Shown here: in pieces, positions 1-5,236 of the stretch
How the letters are laid out: every line of letters begins with the position of its first letter
Numbering within the stretch: the stretch's first letter is position 1
DNA from: an uncultured Oscillospiraceae bacterium
GTDB lineage: Bacteria > Bacillota > Clostridia > Oscillospirales > Oscillospiraceae
Assembly: GCA_902497145.1 (NCBI GenBank)
Contig: CABVDR010000064.1
Coordinates: 1-14,158, forward strand
DNA length: 14,158 nt
Reading direction: 5' to 3'
Program-made: the position numbers and the translations under genes
Notes under the pieces: generated by a model
Seen by the model: the letters and a program-made list of their open reading frames with translations, nothing else
The model's database searches: none
Told to the model about the DNA's origin: nothing

Positions 1-181
1 CGAGACCGAGGACGCCACCATTGCTGACATCGCTGTGGCTCTGAACGCTGGCCAGATCAAGACCGGCGCTCCCAGCCGTACTGACCGTGTGGCCAAGTAC
101 AACCAGCTGCTCCGCATCGAGGAGGAGCTGGGCGAGATCGCTCAGTACCCCGGCATGAAGGCTTTCTTCAACCTGAAGTAA
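1..181 (+). CDS. eno: Enolase, C-terminal end (partial)
   Basis: This is the last 59 codons of enolase, the glycolytic enzyme that converts 2-phosphoglycerate to phosphoenolpyruvate; the 5' part lies outside the window. The frame begins at base 2 and stops with TAA at 179-181. The visible protein carries the family's C-terminal block: a Gly-Gln-Ile-Lys-Thr-Gly stretch (the lysine is the conserved substrate-binding one of the family), then Pro-Ser-Arg-Thr-Asp-Arg and the near-invariant helix AKYNQLLRIEEELG, then the usual short hydrophobic tail. Codon use is strongly biased (CTG, GAG, ATC, GGC), as expected for a highly expressed gene. It is followed by structured sequence and a terminator, so it appears to be the last gene of its transcript. 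Identification is firm; nothing can be said about its 5' context. Confidence 0.96.
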   Translation, partial: ETEDATIADIAVALNAGQIKTGAPSRTDRVAKYNQLLRIEEELGEIAQYPGMKAFFNLK

Positions 182-185
182 GGCG

Positions 186-327
186 AAGTGCTGCGCCGTC
201 GTGAGCAGCCCGGATGGACGGAAGCGACGGGTGCAAACCAAGCCGGTCATCTAACCGGCTGTTTGTGCCCGGAGTCGTACGGAAGCCGGGCGTCGCGAAC
301 AGGCAAAGCATGACAGTTTAAGCATCG
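186..327 (+). ncRNA. Putative structured RNA or structured 3' UTR behind eno
   Basis: No open frame with gene-like features occupies this stretch, but the sequence folds strongly on the plus strand. Helix A pairs 196-201 with 225-230. Helix B pairs 231-238 with 261-268 (two G-U wobbles allowed), then after a two-base bulge 241-247 with 254-260 around a six-base loop. Helix C pairs 267-272 with 286-291, sharing two bases with helix B. A terminator follows at 328-360. Two segments, 208-225 and 267-286, are near copies: both begin GCCCGGA and both end ACGGAAGC. Purine-rich unpaired segments between stable helices are typical of conserved clostridial RNAs rather than of random spacer. No Rfam family is recognised with certainty; some resemblance to the general style of the clostridial raiA-type RNAs was considered but cannot be shown. 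It could instead be only a stable 3' end for the eno mRNA. Confidence 0.35.
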
Positions 328-360
328 GCAGAGCCGTCCATTGGGCGGCTCTGCTTTTTT
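328..360 (+). terminator. Intrinsic terminator after eno
   Basis: A stem of about 12 pairs (328-339 with 343-354, including one G-T position) closes a three-base loop and is followed directly by six T residues (355-360). It would end transcription from eno and from the structured region behind it. Confidence 0.9.
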
Positions 361-362
361 CA

Positions 363-413
363 CTTTCTTGAAAGAAAGCTTGGCAAAGAACTTTATGCGA
401 AGCTCCGCTTCGC
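363..413. repeat. Two short perfect hairpins in the eno-sigma spacer
   Basis: Positions 363-368 pair with 373-378 (CTTTCT / AGAAAG), and 397-403 pair with 407-413 (GCGAAGC / GCTTCGC, three-base loop). Neither is followed by a T-run, so they are not obvious terminators. They lie between the eno terminator and the sigma-factor promoter region and resemble in style the hairpins at 2108-2236. Their role is unknown. Confidence 0.5.
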
Positions 414-458
414 CTCGGCACTCCCAGAAGTGATTTCTGCAAAAAAATCTGATAAGAT

Positions 459-486
459 GGAACCAAACCTTTTTCCCGCGCATCTA
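459..486 (+). promoter_or_regulatory. Candidate ECF-type promoter for the sigma operon
   Basis: GGAACC at 459-464, a 16-base T-rich spacer and CATCTA at 481-486 resemble the spacing and the AAC-containing -35 element of ECF sigma promoters, which would fit self-activation of the sigma gene starting at 523. The -10 side is a poor match, and a sigma-A alternative (TTGAAA at 368-373, 18 bases, TTTATG at 392-397) also exists. Treat as a suggestion only. Confidence 0.25.
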
Positions 487-522
487 TAAGACGTCCGGAC
501 AACAAGAGACGAGGTGATGACC

Positions 523-1020
523 ATGGAGCATAACCTGGACAACCGGGAACAATTTGCTGCCCTGGTGCGGGAGCACAGCCGGTCCATGTTCCGTGCCGCC
601 CGAGCCATCCTAGACTGCGACGCTGATGCGGAGGACGCGGTAGGTGAGGCAGTCCTGCTGGCCTGGCAGGCCTTTCCCAAGCTGAACCGGCCGGAAGCTG
701 CCCGGTGCTGGCTGCTGAAGATCGCGGTCCGCTGCGCCTATGGCCTGCGGCGGAGACAGCGCCGGGTGGTTTACATGGACGATTTAAGTCAGACGGCAGG
801 GAGCGTCCCGCCCCCGGAGCCCTCCGGACTGTGGGACGCAGTTCTGCTCCTGCCGGAGGATCAGCGCCTGGTCGTCATGCTCTACTACTATGAGGATCTG
901 CCAGTGGCGGAGATTGCCAAGACGCTGAGAGTGCCTCAGGGAACCGTAAAATCCCGGCTCAGCCGGGGGCGAGAACGCCTGAGAGCACTGCTGCGGGAGG
1001 AGGAAGCGTATGGACTTTGA
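523..1020 (+). CDS. ECF-family RNA polymerase sigma factor
   Basis: Encodes a 165-residue sigma-70 factor of the extracytoplasmic-function type, which directs RNA polymerase to a small stress or envelope regulon. Region 2 occupies about residues 9-78 (core binding and -10 melting; the segment DADAEDAVGEAVLLAW is the recognisable helix), followed by a short linker, then region 4 at about 103-155 with the helix-turn-helix running from PVAEIAKTL to TVKSRLSRGRERL. The start was set at ATG 523 because GAGGTGAT at 511-518 is a strong ribosome binding site correctly spaced for it; GTG 514 and ATG 517 lie inside that site. The stop codon overlaps the next gene by 11 bases, so the two are translationally coupled. 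The following membrane protein is the likely anti-sigma factor. The general family is certain; the regulon cannot be deduced. Confidence 0.93.
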   Translation: MEHNLDNREQFAALVREHSRSMFRAARAILDCDADAEDAVGEAVLLAWQAFPKLNRPEAARCWLLKIAVRCAYGLRRRQRRVVYMDDLSQTAGSVPPPEPSGLWDAVLLLPEDQRLVVMLYYYEDLPVAEIAKTLRVPQGTVKSRLSRGRERLRALLREEEAYGL

Positions 1021-1957
1021 GGACTTTGACACCCGGATCCGGGAGCGTACAGAAACGGAAGACTGCCCCATTCCAAAGGATTTTGAGGAGAAGCTGGACC
1101 ATCGTCTGGCGGCACTGCCCAAGCGAAAAAAACGGCTGGACCGGCGGGCGCTGGTTCTGATTGCCGCTATTTTGCTGCTTACCGCCTGTGTGAGCGCCGG
1201 CACAGTGGTGTTGCGGCAGGCAAAGACGTATTATTTTGACACCGAACAGGAAGCTGGCCAAGCGGCTGACCAAGCCGCCCAGGAATCTGGCGCCAGCACA
1301 GCGGCTTATGGGGTCACCTCGGGACCGGTGGAGGACTTCCCAGCCCAGAAGCCCATCGACCTTTCTTCACTTCTTTCCAAGGAAGAAATTTTGGAGCATC
1401 GAATGGGCGGCCCGGAGGACAGCTGGACGGAGATGGCCACGTCCGTCAACGATTGCGCCAAATCATCGTTTTATCTTGCCGATACACTGACGGGGCTGAG
1501 CAATTTCTGGCCTGTGGCCCTGCCGGATCTGGCGTGGCTGGAACGTGAATATACTCCCGTTCCCGGCTGCCAGTATTACTGCCAGAAAGAAGGCTTCGGC
1601 GAGGGCATAAATACCTCTATTTTTTATTCTTTTACTTTCTCCGGTGAATATCAAACCAAGGACGGAGCACCATTTTCCCTGACCTGGATGTTTCTTCCCA
1701 AAATCAAAAATCCACCTTCCGACAGCTACATGGTGGATGAAACTCTGGACAAAACCGAGGAATATACCACCACCGACGGGATCACTGTGACCATTGAATG
1801 GCGGACGTCCGTGAACGGACAAAAACAGTTTGACGCTGAAGTGGACTATGGATTTGCCAGCTTCCAGATGCGGGGAGCCGAAATGGAAGGCGAAGAAATA
1901 TACTGCATTTTGGACCATATGAACCTATCCGCTCTGCAAACCTATCAAGATGCCTGA
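1010..1957 (+). CDS. Membrane-anchored anti-sigma-factor-like protein
   Basis: A 315-residue protein with a cytoplasmic charged N-terminus (residues 1-46, including a basic KRKKR patch at 38-42), one membrane helix at about 47-68 and an extracytoplasmic domain of about 245 residues. This one-pass topology, together with translation coupled to the ECF sigma gene (11-base overlap), is the standard arrangement of an anti-sigma factor: the short cytoplasmic part holds the sigma factor until an outside signal leads to its release. The N-terminal motif IPKDFEEKLDHRLAALP is of the kind seen in such clostridial proteins (DUF4179-like membrane proteins). No zinc-binding anti-sigma (ZAS) His-Cys motif is visible, and the outer domain is not recognised; it lacks an obvious enzyme signature. 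The role is inferred mainly from topology and gene order. Confidence 0.7.
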   Translation: MDFEDFDTRIRERTETEDCPIPKDFEEKLDHRLAALPKRKKRLDRRALVLIAAILLLTACVSAGTVVLRQAKTYYFDTEQEAGQAADQAAQESGASTAAYGVTSGPVEDFPAQKPIDLSSLLSKEEILEHRMGGPEDSWTEMATSVNDCAKSSFYLADTLTGLSNFWPVALPDLAWLEREYTPVPGCQYYCQKEGFGEGINTSIFYSFTFSGEYQTKDGAPFSLTWMFLPKIKNPPSDSYMVDETLDKTEEYTTTDGITVTIEWRTSVNGQKQFDAEVDYGFASFQMRGAEMEGEEIYCILDHMNLSALQTYQDA

Positions 1958-2009
1958 TTTTTAAGAAAAGCGGCCTTTTCTGAACTGCCCAATCTTGTGC
2001 GGACAGCAC

Positions 2010-2046
2010 AAAAAAGAAGCACCTGCTAAGCAGGTGCTTCTTTTTT
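2010..2046. terminator. Bidirectional terminator after the sigma operon
   Basis: A perfect 11-pair stem (2016-2026 with 2030-2040, loop TAA) is flanked by A6 on the left and T6 on the right, so it can work on both strands. On the plus strand it ends the sigma/anti-sigma transcript. Confidence 0.88.
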
Positions 2047-2107
2047 GCAAGGGGCGGTTAAAATCGATATTTTCAAGGCTTGAAACAACAGCAAGGGAAC
2101 TGGCAAA

Positions 2108-2236
2108 CCGGCCTTCTGGCCGGCGGCGCATTTGCGCCGTACGAGCGTTTTGCCGCAGGCAAAACCTCGGCGCAGGGCGAATTCACTTCGCCCGAGCATT
2201 TCAATCACCAGAGGGTGGAGCCGCCCTTTGGGCGGC
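2108..2236. repeat. Chain of five short hairpins, no gene
   Basis: The stretch 2047-2243 holds no credible gene but contains five consecutive near-perfect hairpins: 2108-2113/2118-2123, 2125-2129/2134-2138, 2147-2154/2158-2165 (extended by 2142-2145/2166-2169 across a one-base bulge), 2175-2181/2187-2193 and 2220-2226/2230-2236. Loops are three to five bases. The segment 2166-2169 (CTCG) can pair either with 2142-2145 or with 2193-2196, giving two alternative folds. None except the flanking terminators has a T-run. The block could be a genome-dispersed palindromic element or a structured transcript. Because hairpins are symmetric, the strand cannot be decided. Confidence 0.6.
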
Positions 2237-2243
2237 GGAACCC

Positions 2244-2286
2244 AAAAAAGAAAGACATCTGCTAAAAGCAGATGTCTTTCTTTTTT
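2244..2286. terminator. Bidirectional terminator behind tRNA-Arg
   Basis: A perfect 13-pair stem (2250-2262 with 2268-2280, five-base loop) is extended by A6 on the left and T6 on the right. On the minus strand it lies immediately behind the CCA end of the tRNA and would end that transcript; on the plus strand it can also stop readthrough. Confidence 0.9.
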
Positions 2287-2361
2287 GGTACGCCCGAAGG
2301 GACTCGAACCCCCAACATTCAGAACCGGAATCTGACGCTCTATCCATTGAACTACGGGCGC
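2286..2361 (-). tRNA. tRNA-Arg (anticodon CCG)
   Basis: Read on the minus strand this 76-base gene folds as a complete cloverleaf: seven-pair acceptor stem (GCGCCCG with CGGGCGT, first pair G-U), D-arm with an eight-base loop, a five-pair anticodon stem (TCAGA/TCTGA) around the loop TTCCGGT, a five-base variable loop and a T-arm with TTCGAGT. The anticodon CCG (plus-strand 2326-2328) reads the arginine codon CGG. The CCA end is encoded at 2286-2288. It has its own promoter 20 bases upstream and a terminator immediately downstream, although readthrough from the phosphopantetheinyl transferase gene on the same strand is also possible. Confidence 0.96.
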
Positions 2362-2381
2362 ATCTCTTAAGTTGCTCCGTT

Positions 2382-2410
2382 ATTATAGCAGATTCTCCCC
2401 CGCTTGTAAA
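2382..2410 (-). promoter_or_regulatory. Promoter of tRNA-Arg
   Basis: On the minus strand, TTTACA (2405-2410), a 17-base spacer and TATAAT (2382-2387) form a strong sigma-A promoter with a TGC extended -10 element directly before TATAAT. It starts four bases after the stop codon of the preceding gene and drives the tRNA. Confidence 0.85.
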
Positions 2411-2413
2411 GGG

Positions 2414-2986
2414 TCAATTTTTCTCCAGCAGACCGTCCACCCATTGGATAGCCCGGGGCGGTTCATCCAGAGCACAGACAGCTCCCCGCCAAGTTTCCCC
2501 CAGATAGACTCGGAACTGCACCTGGCCCAGGTGGTAAATCTTTTCTGGGTCGTAAGGCTCCCCCAAAGGCGGCAGGGGCACCGCCTGACGGCTGGGAGGA
2601 TAGGGCAGGCCGTAGCCTGTCTGCTTGCCCCCGCTCTCTTTGAGAGCCCAGAGCTGGGTAAAGTCCTCCGCCTGGTCTCCCCGGCTGGCCAGCCACGCCC
2701 GTTCCTCCGGCGTACACGTGCGGGTGACCAGGGAGGGCCGCCAGGTCTCCCGGATTTCCTGGATGTCCACTCCCACCGGCCGGTCCGCCAGGATGCACAG
2801 GGCCAGCCTCCCGCTGTGGCTGAGGTTAAAATGGTACTGGGGACAGGCAGGGAACCAGGGCTTGCCCCGCTCCGCCACCTCCAGCTCAGGCAGCGGGTCC
2901 AAACCCCAAACCTGGGCGGCCCCCCAGGCCAGCAGCTGCTTTGCCTGCTCTCGCCGAGCCAGATTGTGCATCCCCAACAGTACCAT
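2414..2986 (-). CDS. 4'-Phosphopantetheinyl transferase (Sfp-like)
   Basis: A 190-residue Sfp-superfamily enzyme, which moves the phosphopantetheine arm of coenzyme A onto a serine of acyl or peptidyl carrier proteins. Family landmarks are in order: FNLSHS at 53-58, GVDI at 72-75 with the magnesium-binding Asp74 and Glu near 77, and WALKES at 113-118 with the conserved Lys116-Glu117, followed by Lys121. Length is slightly short for the Sfp type (usually about 200-240) because the C-terminus is trimmed. The start ATG has AGGGAAG seven to eight bases upstream. It lies 15 bases behind the DUF6512 gene, so it belongs to the same minus-strand unit. No carrier protein, polyketide or nonribosomal peptide gene lies nearby, so its partner is unknown. 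The enzyme family is confident. Confidence 0.88.
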   Translation of the reverse strand: MVLLGMHNLARREQAKQLLAWGAAQVWGLDPLPELEVAERGKPWFPACPQYHFNLSHSGRLALCILADRPVGVDIQEIRETWRPSLVTRTCTPEERAWLASRGDQAEDFTQLWALKESGGKQTGYGLPYPPSRQAVPLPPLGEPYDPEKIYHLGQVQFRVYLGETWRGAVCALDEPPRAIQWVDGLLEKN

Positions 2987-3001
2987 CGGGACACTTCCCT
3001 T

Positions 3002-3517
3002 CTATCCTTCGTTTCTTGTTTCCATTTGCCCCTGGGAGAGATCCGCAAACAGGGCCCCCTGGGGCGGATGGAAGGTAAACCACACCATTCCAAGCACCAG
3101 CACCGCCGCCAACAGGGCTGGCAGACGCCACCGCAGCCCAGAGAAGGGGCCTGCCATTTGGGTGGGCAACCAGAACCCCAGGGCCAGCAGAGCCACATAG
3201 AGCACCAGATCTGCCGCCAGACTATTCCAGCCCAGTACCACATGCATAAGATACCCAATTCCAAACATCATAAGGCAGATGCCTACCCCGGTAAGCAGCC
3301 AAGGGCGCAAGCCGGTAGGACGGCCCCAGGTGAGCCACACCGCCGCCGCCAGGTAGGGCCAGAACAGGATCTTTCCGTGCTCCCAGATACTCTCGTTCAC
3401 TGGAGAAAACAGGGCTGTGACCCCGTTGGGGCACAGCCCGTAGACAAAGTGCAGCCCTGCCCCCGCCAAGGCTGTGAGCACAAAGGCCAGAAGCAGCTGC
3501 GTTTTCCCGTACACCAT
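3002..3517 (-). CDS. DUF6512-type multipass membrane protein
   Basis: A 171-residue integral membrane protein with about five hydrophobic helices (roughly residues 8-27, 50-64, 73-95, 99-117 and 131-148). The region HFVYGLCPN followed by SPVNESIWEHGK (38-49) between helices one and two is a distinctive conserved-looking block that I associate with the DUF6512 family of Clostridia; its biochemical role is not known. GAGGTGA lies ahead of the ATG at a workable distance. It sits 54 bases behind the 104-residue gene and 15 bases ahead of the phosphopantetheinyl transferase, with no terminator between, so all are probably co-transcribed. The polar SPVNESIWEHGK segment could line a site at the membrane, but that is speculation. 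Confidence 0.75.
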   Translation of the reverse strand: MVYGKTQLLLAFVLTALAGAGLHFVYGLCPNGVTALFSPVNESIWEHGKILFWPYLAAAVWLTWGRPTGLRPWLLTGVGICLMMFGIGYLMHVVLGWNSLAADLVLYVALLALGFWLPTQMAGPFSGLRWRLPALLAAVLVLGMVWFTFHPPQGALFADLSQGQMETRNEG

Positions 3518-3571
3518 CCGGTCTCACCTCTTTCGGAGAAACCTTATGCTGGTTCCGGGATTTTTATGCGC

Positions 3572-3886
3572 TTATCCTATTAACTCAAACAGACAGCCCC
3601 AGAACCGGTCCAGCTGTTCAAAGGCAATGTCCGGCCCCAAGCGGCACACTGCCTGGCCGTCCTCCACCCCGATTTGGATGTTCCAGCGCTCCTCCAGCTG
3701 CTCTTGCAGCCAGGCGCTGTCCTTGCCTGGAATCCGGAACCGAACCACGCCGGTCTCCTGGTCCGCCTGGATCACCTCCGGCCCTCCCGGGCCGAAGTCC
3801 TCCAGCCTGGCCTTCAGATGCCGGGTGAGCCTGGCCACGCGGGGCGCTTCTGCCGAGGTAGAGATATGATGCTGTGTCAGGTCCAT
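3572..3886 (-). CDS. Small protein of unknown function (104 residues)
   Basis: This short cytoplasmic-looking protein has no signal peptide or membrane helix. Its ribosome binding site AAGGAGG overlaps the TAA of the preceding gene and is six bases from the ATG, so it is certainly meant to be translated and is coupled to that gene. Residues 47-101 have a beta-alpha-beta pattern: VVRFRIPGKDSAWLQEQL, then a strand near 69-75, then FEQLDRFWGCLFEL. This is reminiscent of the C-terminal small domain of class V (fold type I) aminotransferases, where a similar helix ends the protein, but the PLP-binding large domain is absent. That likeness is weak and may be coincidental. I do not recognise the family. 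Confidence 0.7.
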   Translation of the reverse strand: MDLTQHHISTSAEAPRVARLTRHLKARLEDFGPGGPEVIQADQETGVVRFRIPGKDSAWLQEQLEERWNIQIGVEDGQAVCRLGPDIAFEQLDRFWGCLFELIG

Positions 3887-3897
3887 AACCGGCCTCC

Positions 3898-5076
3898 TTA
3901 CAGTCTGGTCTCCAGGGGCACGCTGACCCCGTATCCCTCCGAGGAGAGCTTGCGCAGCAGCGTGGGCAGCACCCGGGCCGTCTCGCTGCTGCCGTCCAGG
4001 GTGAGATACACCCGGGTGTAGCTGCCGCTGATGCGGTTGAGCACCTGATTGGCGTAGGTGCTGGCGTTGGCCCCCTCGCTGGGTACTGCCGAAGCCGTCT
4101 CATCCCAGCAGATCCACCCCTCGCTCTCCAGTTCCTCCCTCTGGCTCTCAGGCACCAGCGCCACCGAGGTACGGGTATAAGCCACCTGGGCCAGGGTTTG
4201 GCTGGCCTCCTCCAGCAGGCGGCTGGTGGCCGCCGCAGAGCGTCCTTCCGCCAGCAGGCCGATGCTGTGGCCGCTGCCCAAGATACGGAAAATGAGGTCA
4301 TCCTCCCGCTCCAACCCCTGGGCGTCAAAGAAGAAGATGGCCCGCTGGCTGCCGCTGTCCAGGGCATCCAGAATATCGCTGAGCCCCTGGGCATCGTCAC
4401 ACCGGAAGGCCAGGTAGGTGGGGATCACATCGGTGTCCACCGGGTCATCCGGCACCACAAGCTCTGTATCCTTTTCCGGCTCCTCCGTGTTCTCGTAGGA
4501 GGGGGGCAGCACACCGGGGGTGAGCTGACTCTGGTTGGCCTGGTAGTAATCCCTCAGCCGGTTGCGGATAGAATTCTGCGCCGCATCCACAAAGCTATAA
4601 TCGCTGAGCACCACAGCGGAGTTCTTGATACGTACCATATAGCCCTCTTCAATGTCGATGACCGAATAGGTCAGCCCAAAGAAGCTGCACACTGCGGCCA
4701 CAGGCACATAGGGCCGCCCGTTGCGCATAATGGCCCGCCCGGAGAGGGTCTCCTCGGTAATGGGGTTATAGCAGGTCCCCCGGTTTAAATCAAAGACCAT
4801 CATCTGCTGCAAATTGTAGAGGGTGACGGTGCCGCCGTCCCGGCTGTAACTGCTGCTGATGCCCAGGCTGATGCCGGTATAGCTGCCGTCAAACACGGTG
4901 TAGGGCACATACAGTACGCCCCCCGACCAGGTGGGCATAGTATCGGAAGTGAGCTCCAGCAGGTTCTCATTTACCGCCGTCAGATAGATATTTCCCGATG
5001 CCTGGGCCGAGTTGAGCAGCGCCACCAGCATGGCCAGAACCAGGATCAGCGCCGCCCCTTTTTTCCATCGTTTCAC
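3898..5076 (-). CDS. Secreted protein: stalk-like domain plus degenerate polysaccharide-deacetylase-like domain
   Basis: A 392-residue exported protein. The GTG at 5074-5076 is chosen because GGAAGGAGGG ends eight bases before it; an ATG further upstream (5109) would put that site inside the gene and spoil the signal peptide. Residues 1-27 form a classic signal peptide (KRWKKG, a hydrophobic core, NSAQASG cleavage region). Residues about 28-155 carry repeated units with YVPY and YVPV, like the copper amine oxidase N-terminal or stalk domains of Clostridia. After an acidic, proline-rich linker (190-217), residues 218-390 follow the NodB deacetylase pattern (AFRCDDAQ, RAIFFFDAQG, GHSIGLLAEG), but the metal-binding His-x3-His normally found after GH-IGNH is missing, so it is probably not a working deacetylase. 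It may bind cell-wall sugars instead. First gene of the minus-strand unit. Confidence 0.75.
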   Translation of the reverse strand: MKRWKKGAALILVLAMLVALLNSAQASGNIYLTAVNENLLELTSDTMPTWSGGVLYVPYTVFDGSYTGISLGISSSYSRDGGTVTLYNLQQMMVFDLNRGTCYNPITEETLSGRAIMRNGRPYVPVAAVCSFFGLTYSVIDIEEGYMVRIKNSAVVLSDYSFVDAAQNSIRNRLRDYYQANQSQLTPGVLPPSYENTEEPEKDTELVVPDDPVDTDVIPTYLAFRCDDAQGLSDILDALDSGSQRAIFFFDAQGLEREDDLIFRILGSGHSIGLLAEGRSAAATSRLLEEASQTLAQVAYTRTSVALVPESQREELESEGWICWDETASAVPSEGANASTYANQVLNRISGSYTRVYLTLDGSSETARVLPTLLRKLSSEGYGVSVPLETRL

Positions 5077-5099
5077 CGTCTTTCCCTCCTTCCGGGCAC

Positions 5100-5128
5100 T
5101 TGCTAGCAAAATTATAACATAGTATAAT
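5100..5128 (+). promoter_or_regulatory. Divergent promoter of the two-component operon
   Basis: TTGCTA (5100-5105), 17 bases and a perfect TATAAT (5123-5128) face right. The predicted transcript would start near 5135 and have a leader of about 100 bases before the gene at 5237. Both promoter elements mirror those of the minus-strand promoter about the centre 5119/5120. A second, unseen promoter nearer to 5237 is not excluded. Confidence 0.65.
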
Positions 5129-5139
5129 CAGTTGGGCAA
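5111..5139 (-). promoter_or_regulatory. Promoter of the minus-strand secreted-protein operon
   Basis: On the minus strand, TTGCCC (5134-5139), 17 bases and a perfect TATAAT (5111-5116) precede the GTG start at 5076 by a leader of about 28 bases. It overlaps the divergent plus-strand promoter almost completely. Confidence 0.8.
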
Positions 5140-5236
5140 GCCAGGCCCCTTTAACCCATTTTTAAGAAAGCATAAAGTACCCTTCAACCCGTCTGTGGTA
5201 TCCTGAAACCACAAACCGGGAAAAGGAGCGATGAGG

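Noticed and set aside
218..247. GGAAGCGACGGGTGCAAACC looking like part of a cobalamin riboswitch
   Set aside because: Only a short stretch resembles the B12-box region, the rest of the aptamer is missing and no B12-related gene follows; the similarity is probably chance.
784..1203. Minus-strand open frame of 139 codons over the sigma/anti-sigma junction
   Set aside because: No ribosome site or domain, and it opposes two coupled genes with clear features.
1995..2507. Plus-strand open frame of 170 codons across the terminators and the tRNA
   Set aside because: It runs antisense through the tRNA-Arg gene and both terminators; the peptide resembling a 'DSNPQHSEPESDALSIELRA' protein is the well-known false product of reading a tRNA backwards.
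2372..3583. Plus-strand open frame of 403 codons
   Set aside because: It is antisense to the phosphopantetheinyl transferase and DUF6512 genes, is Gln/Pro/His/Arg-rich without domain features, and has no ribosome site; long antisense frames are common in GC-rich coding DNA.
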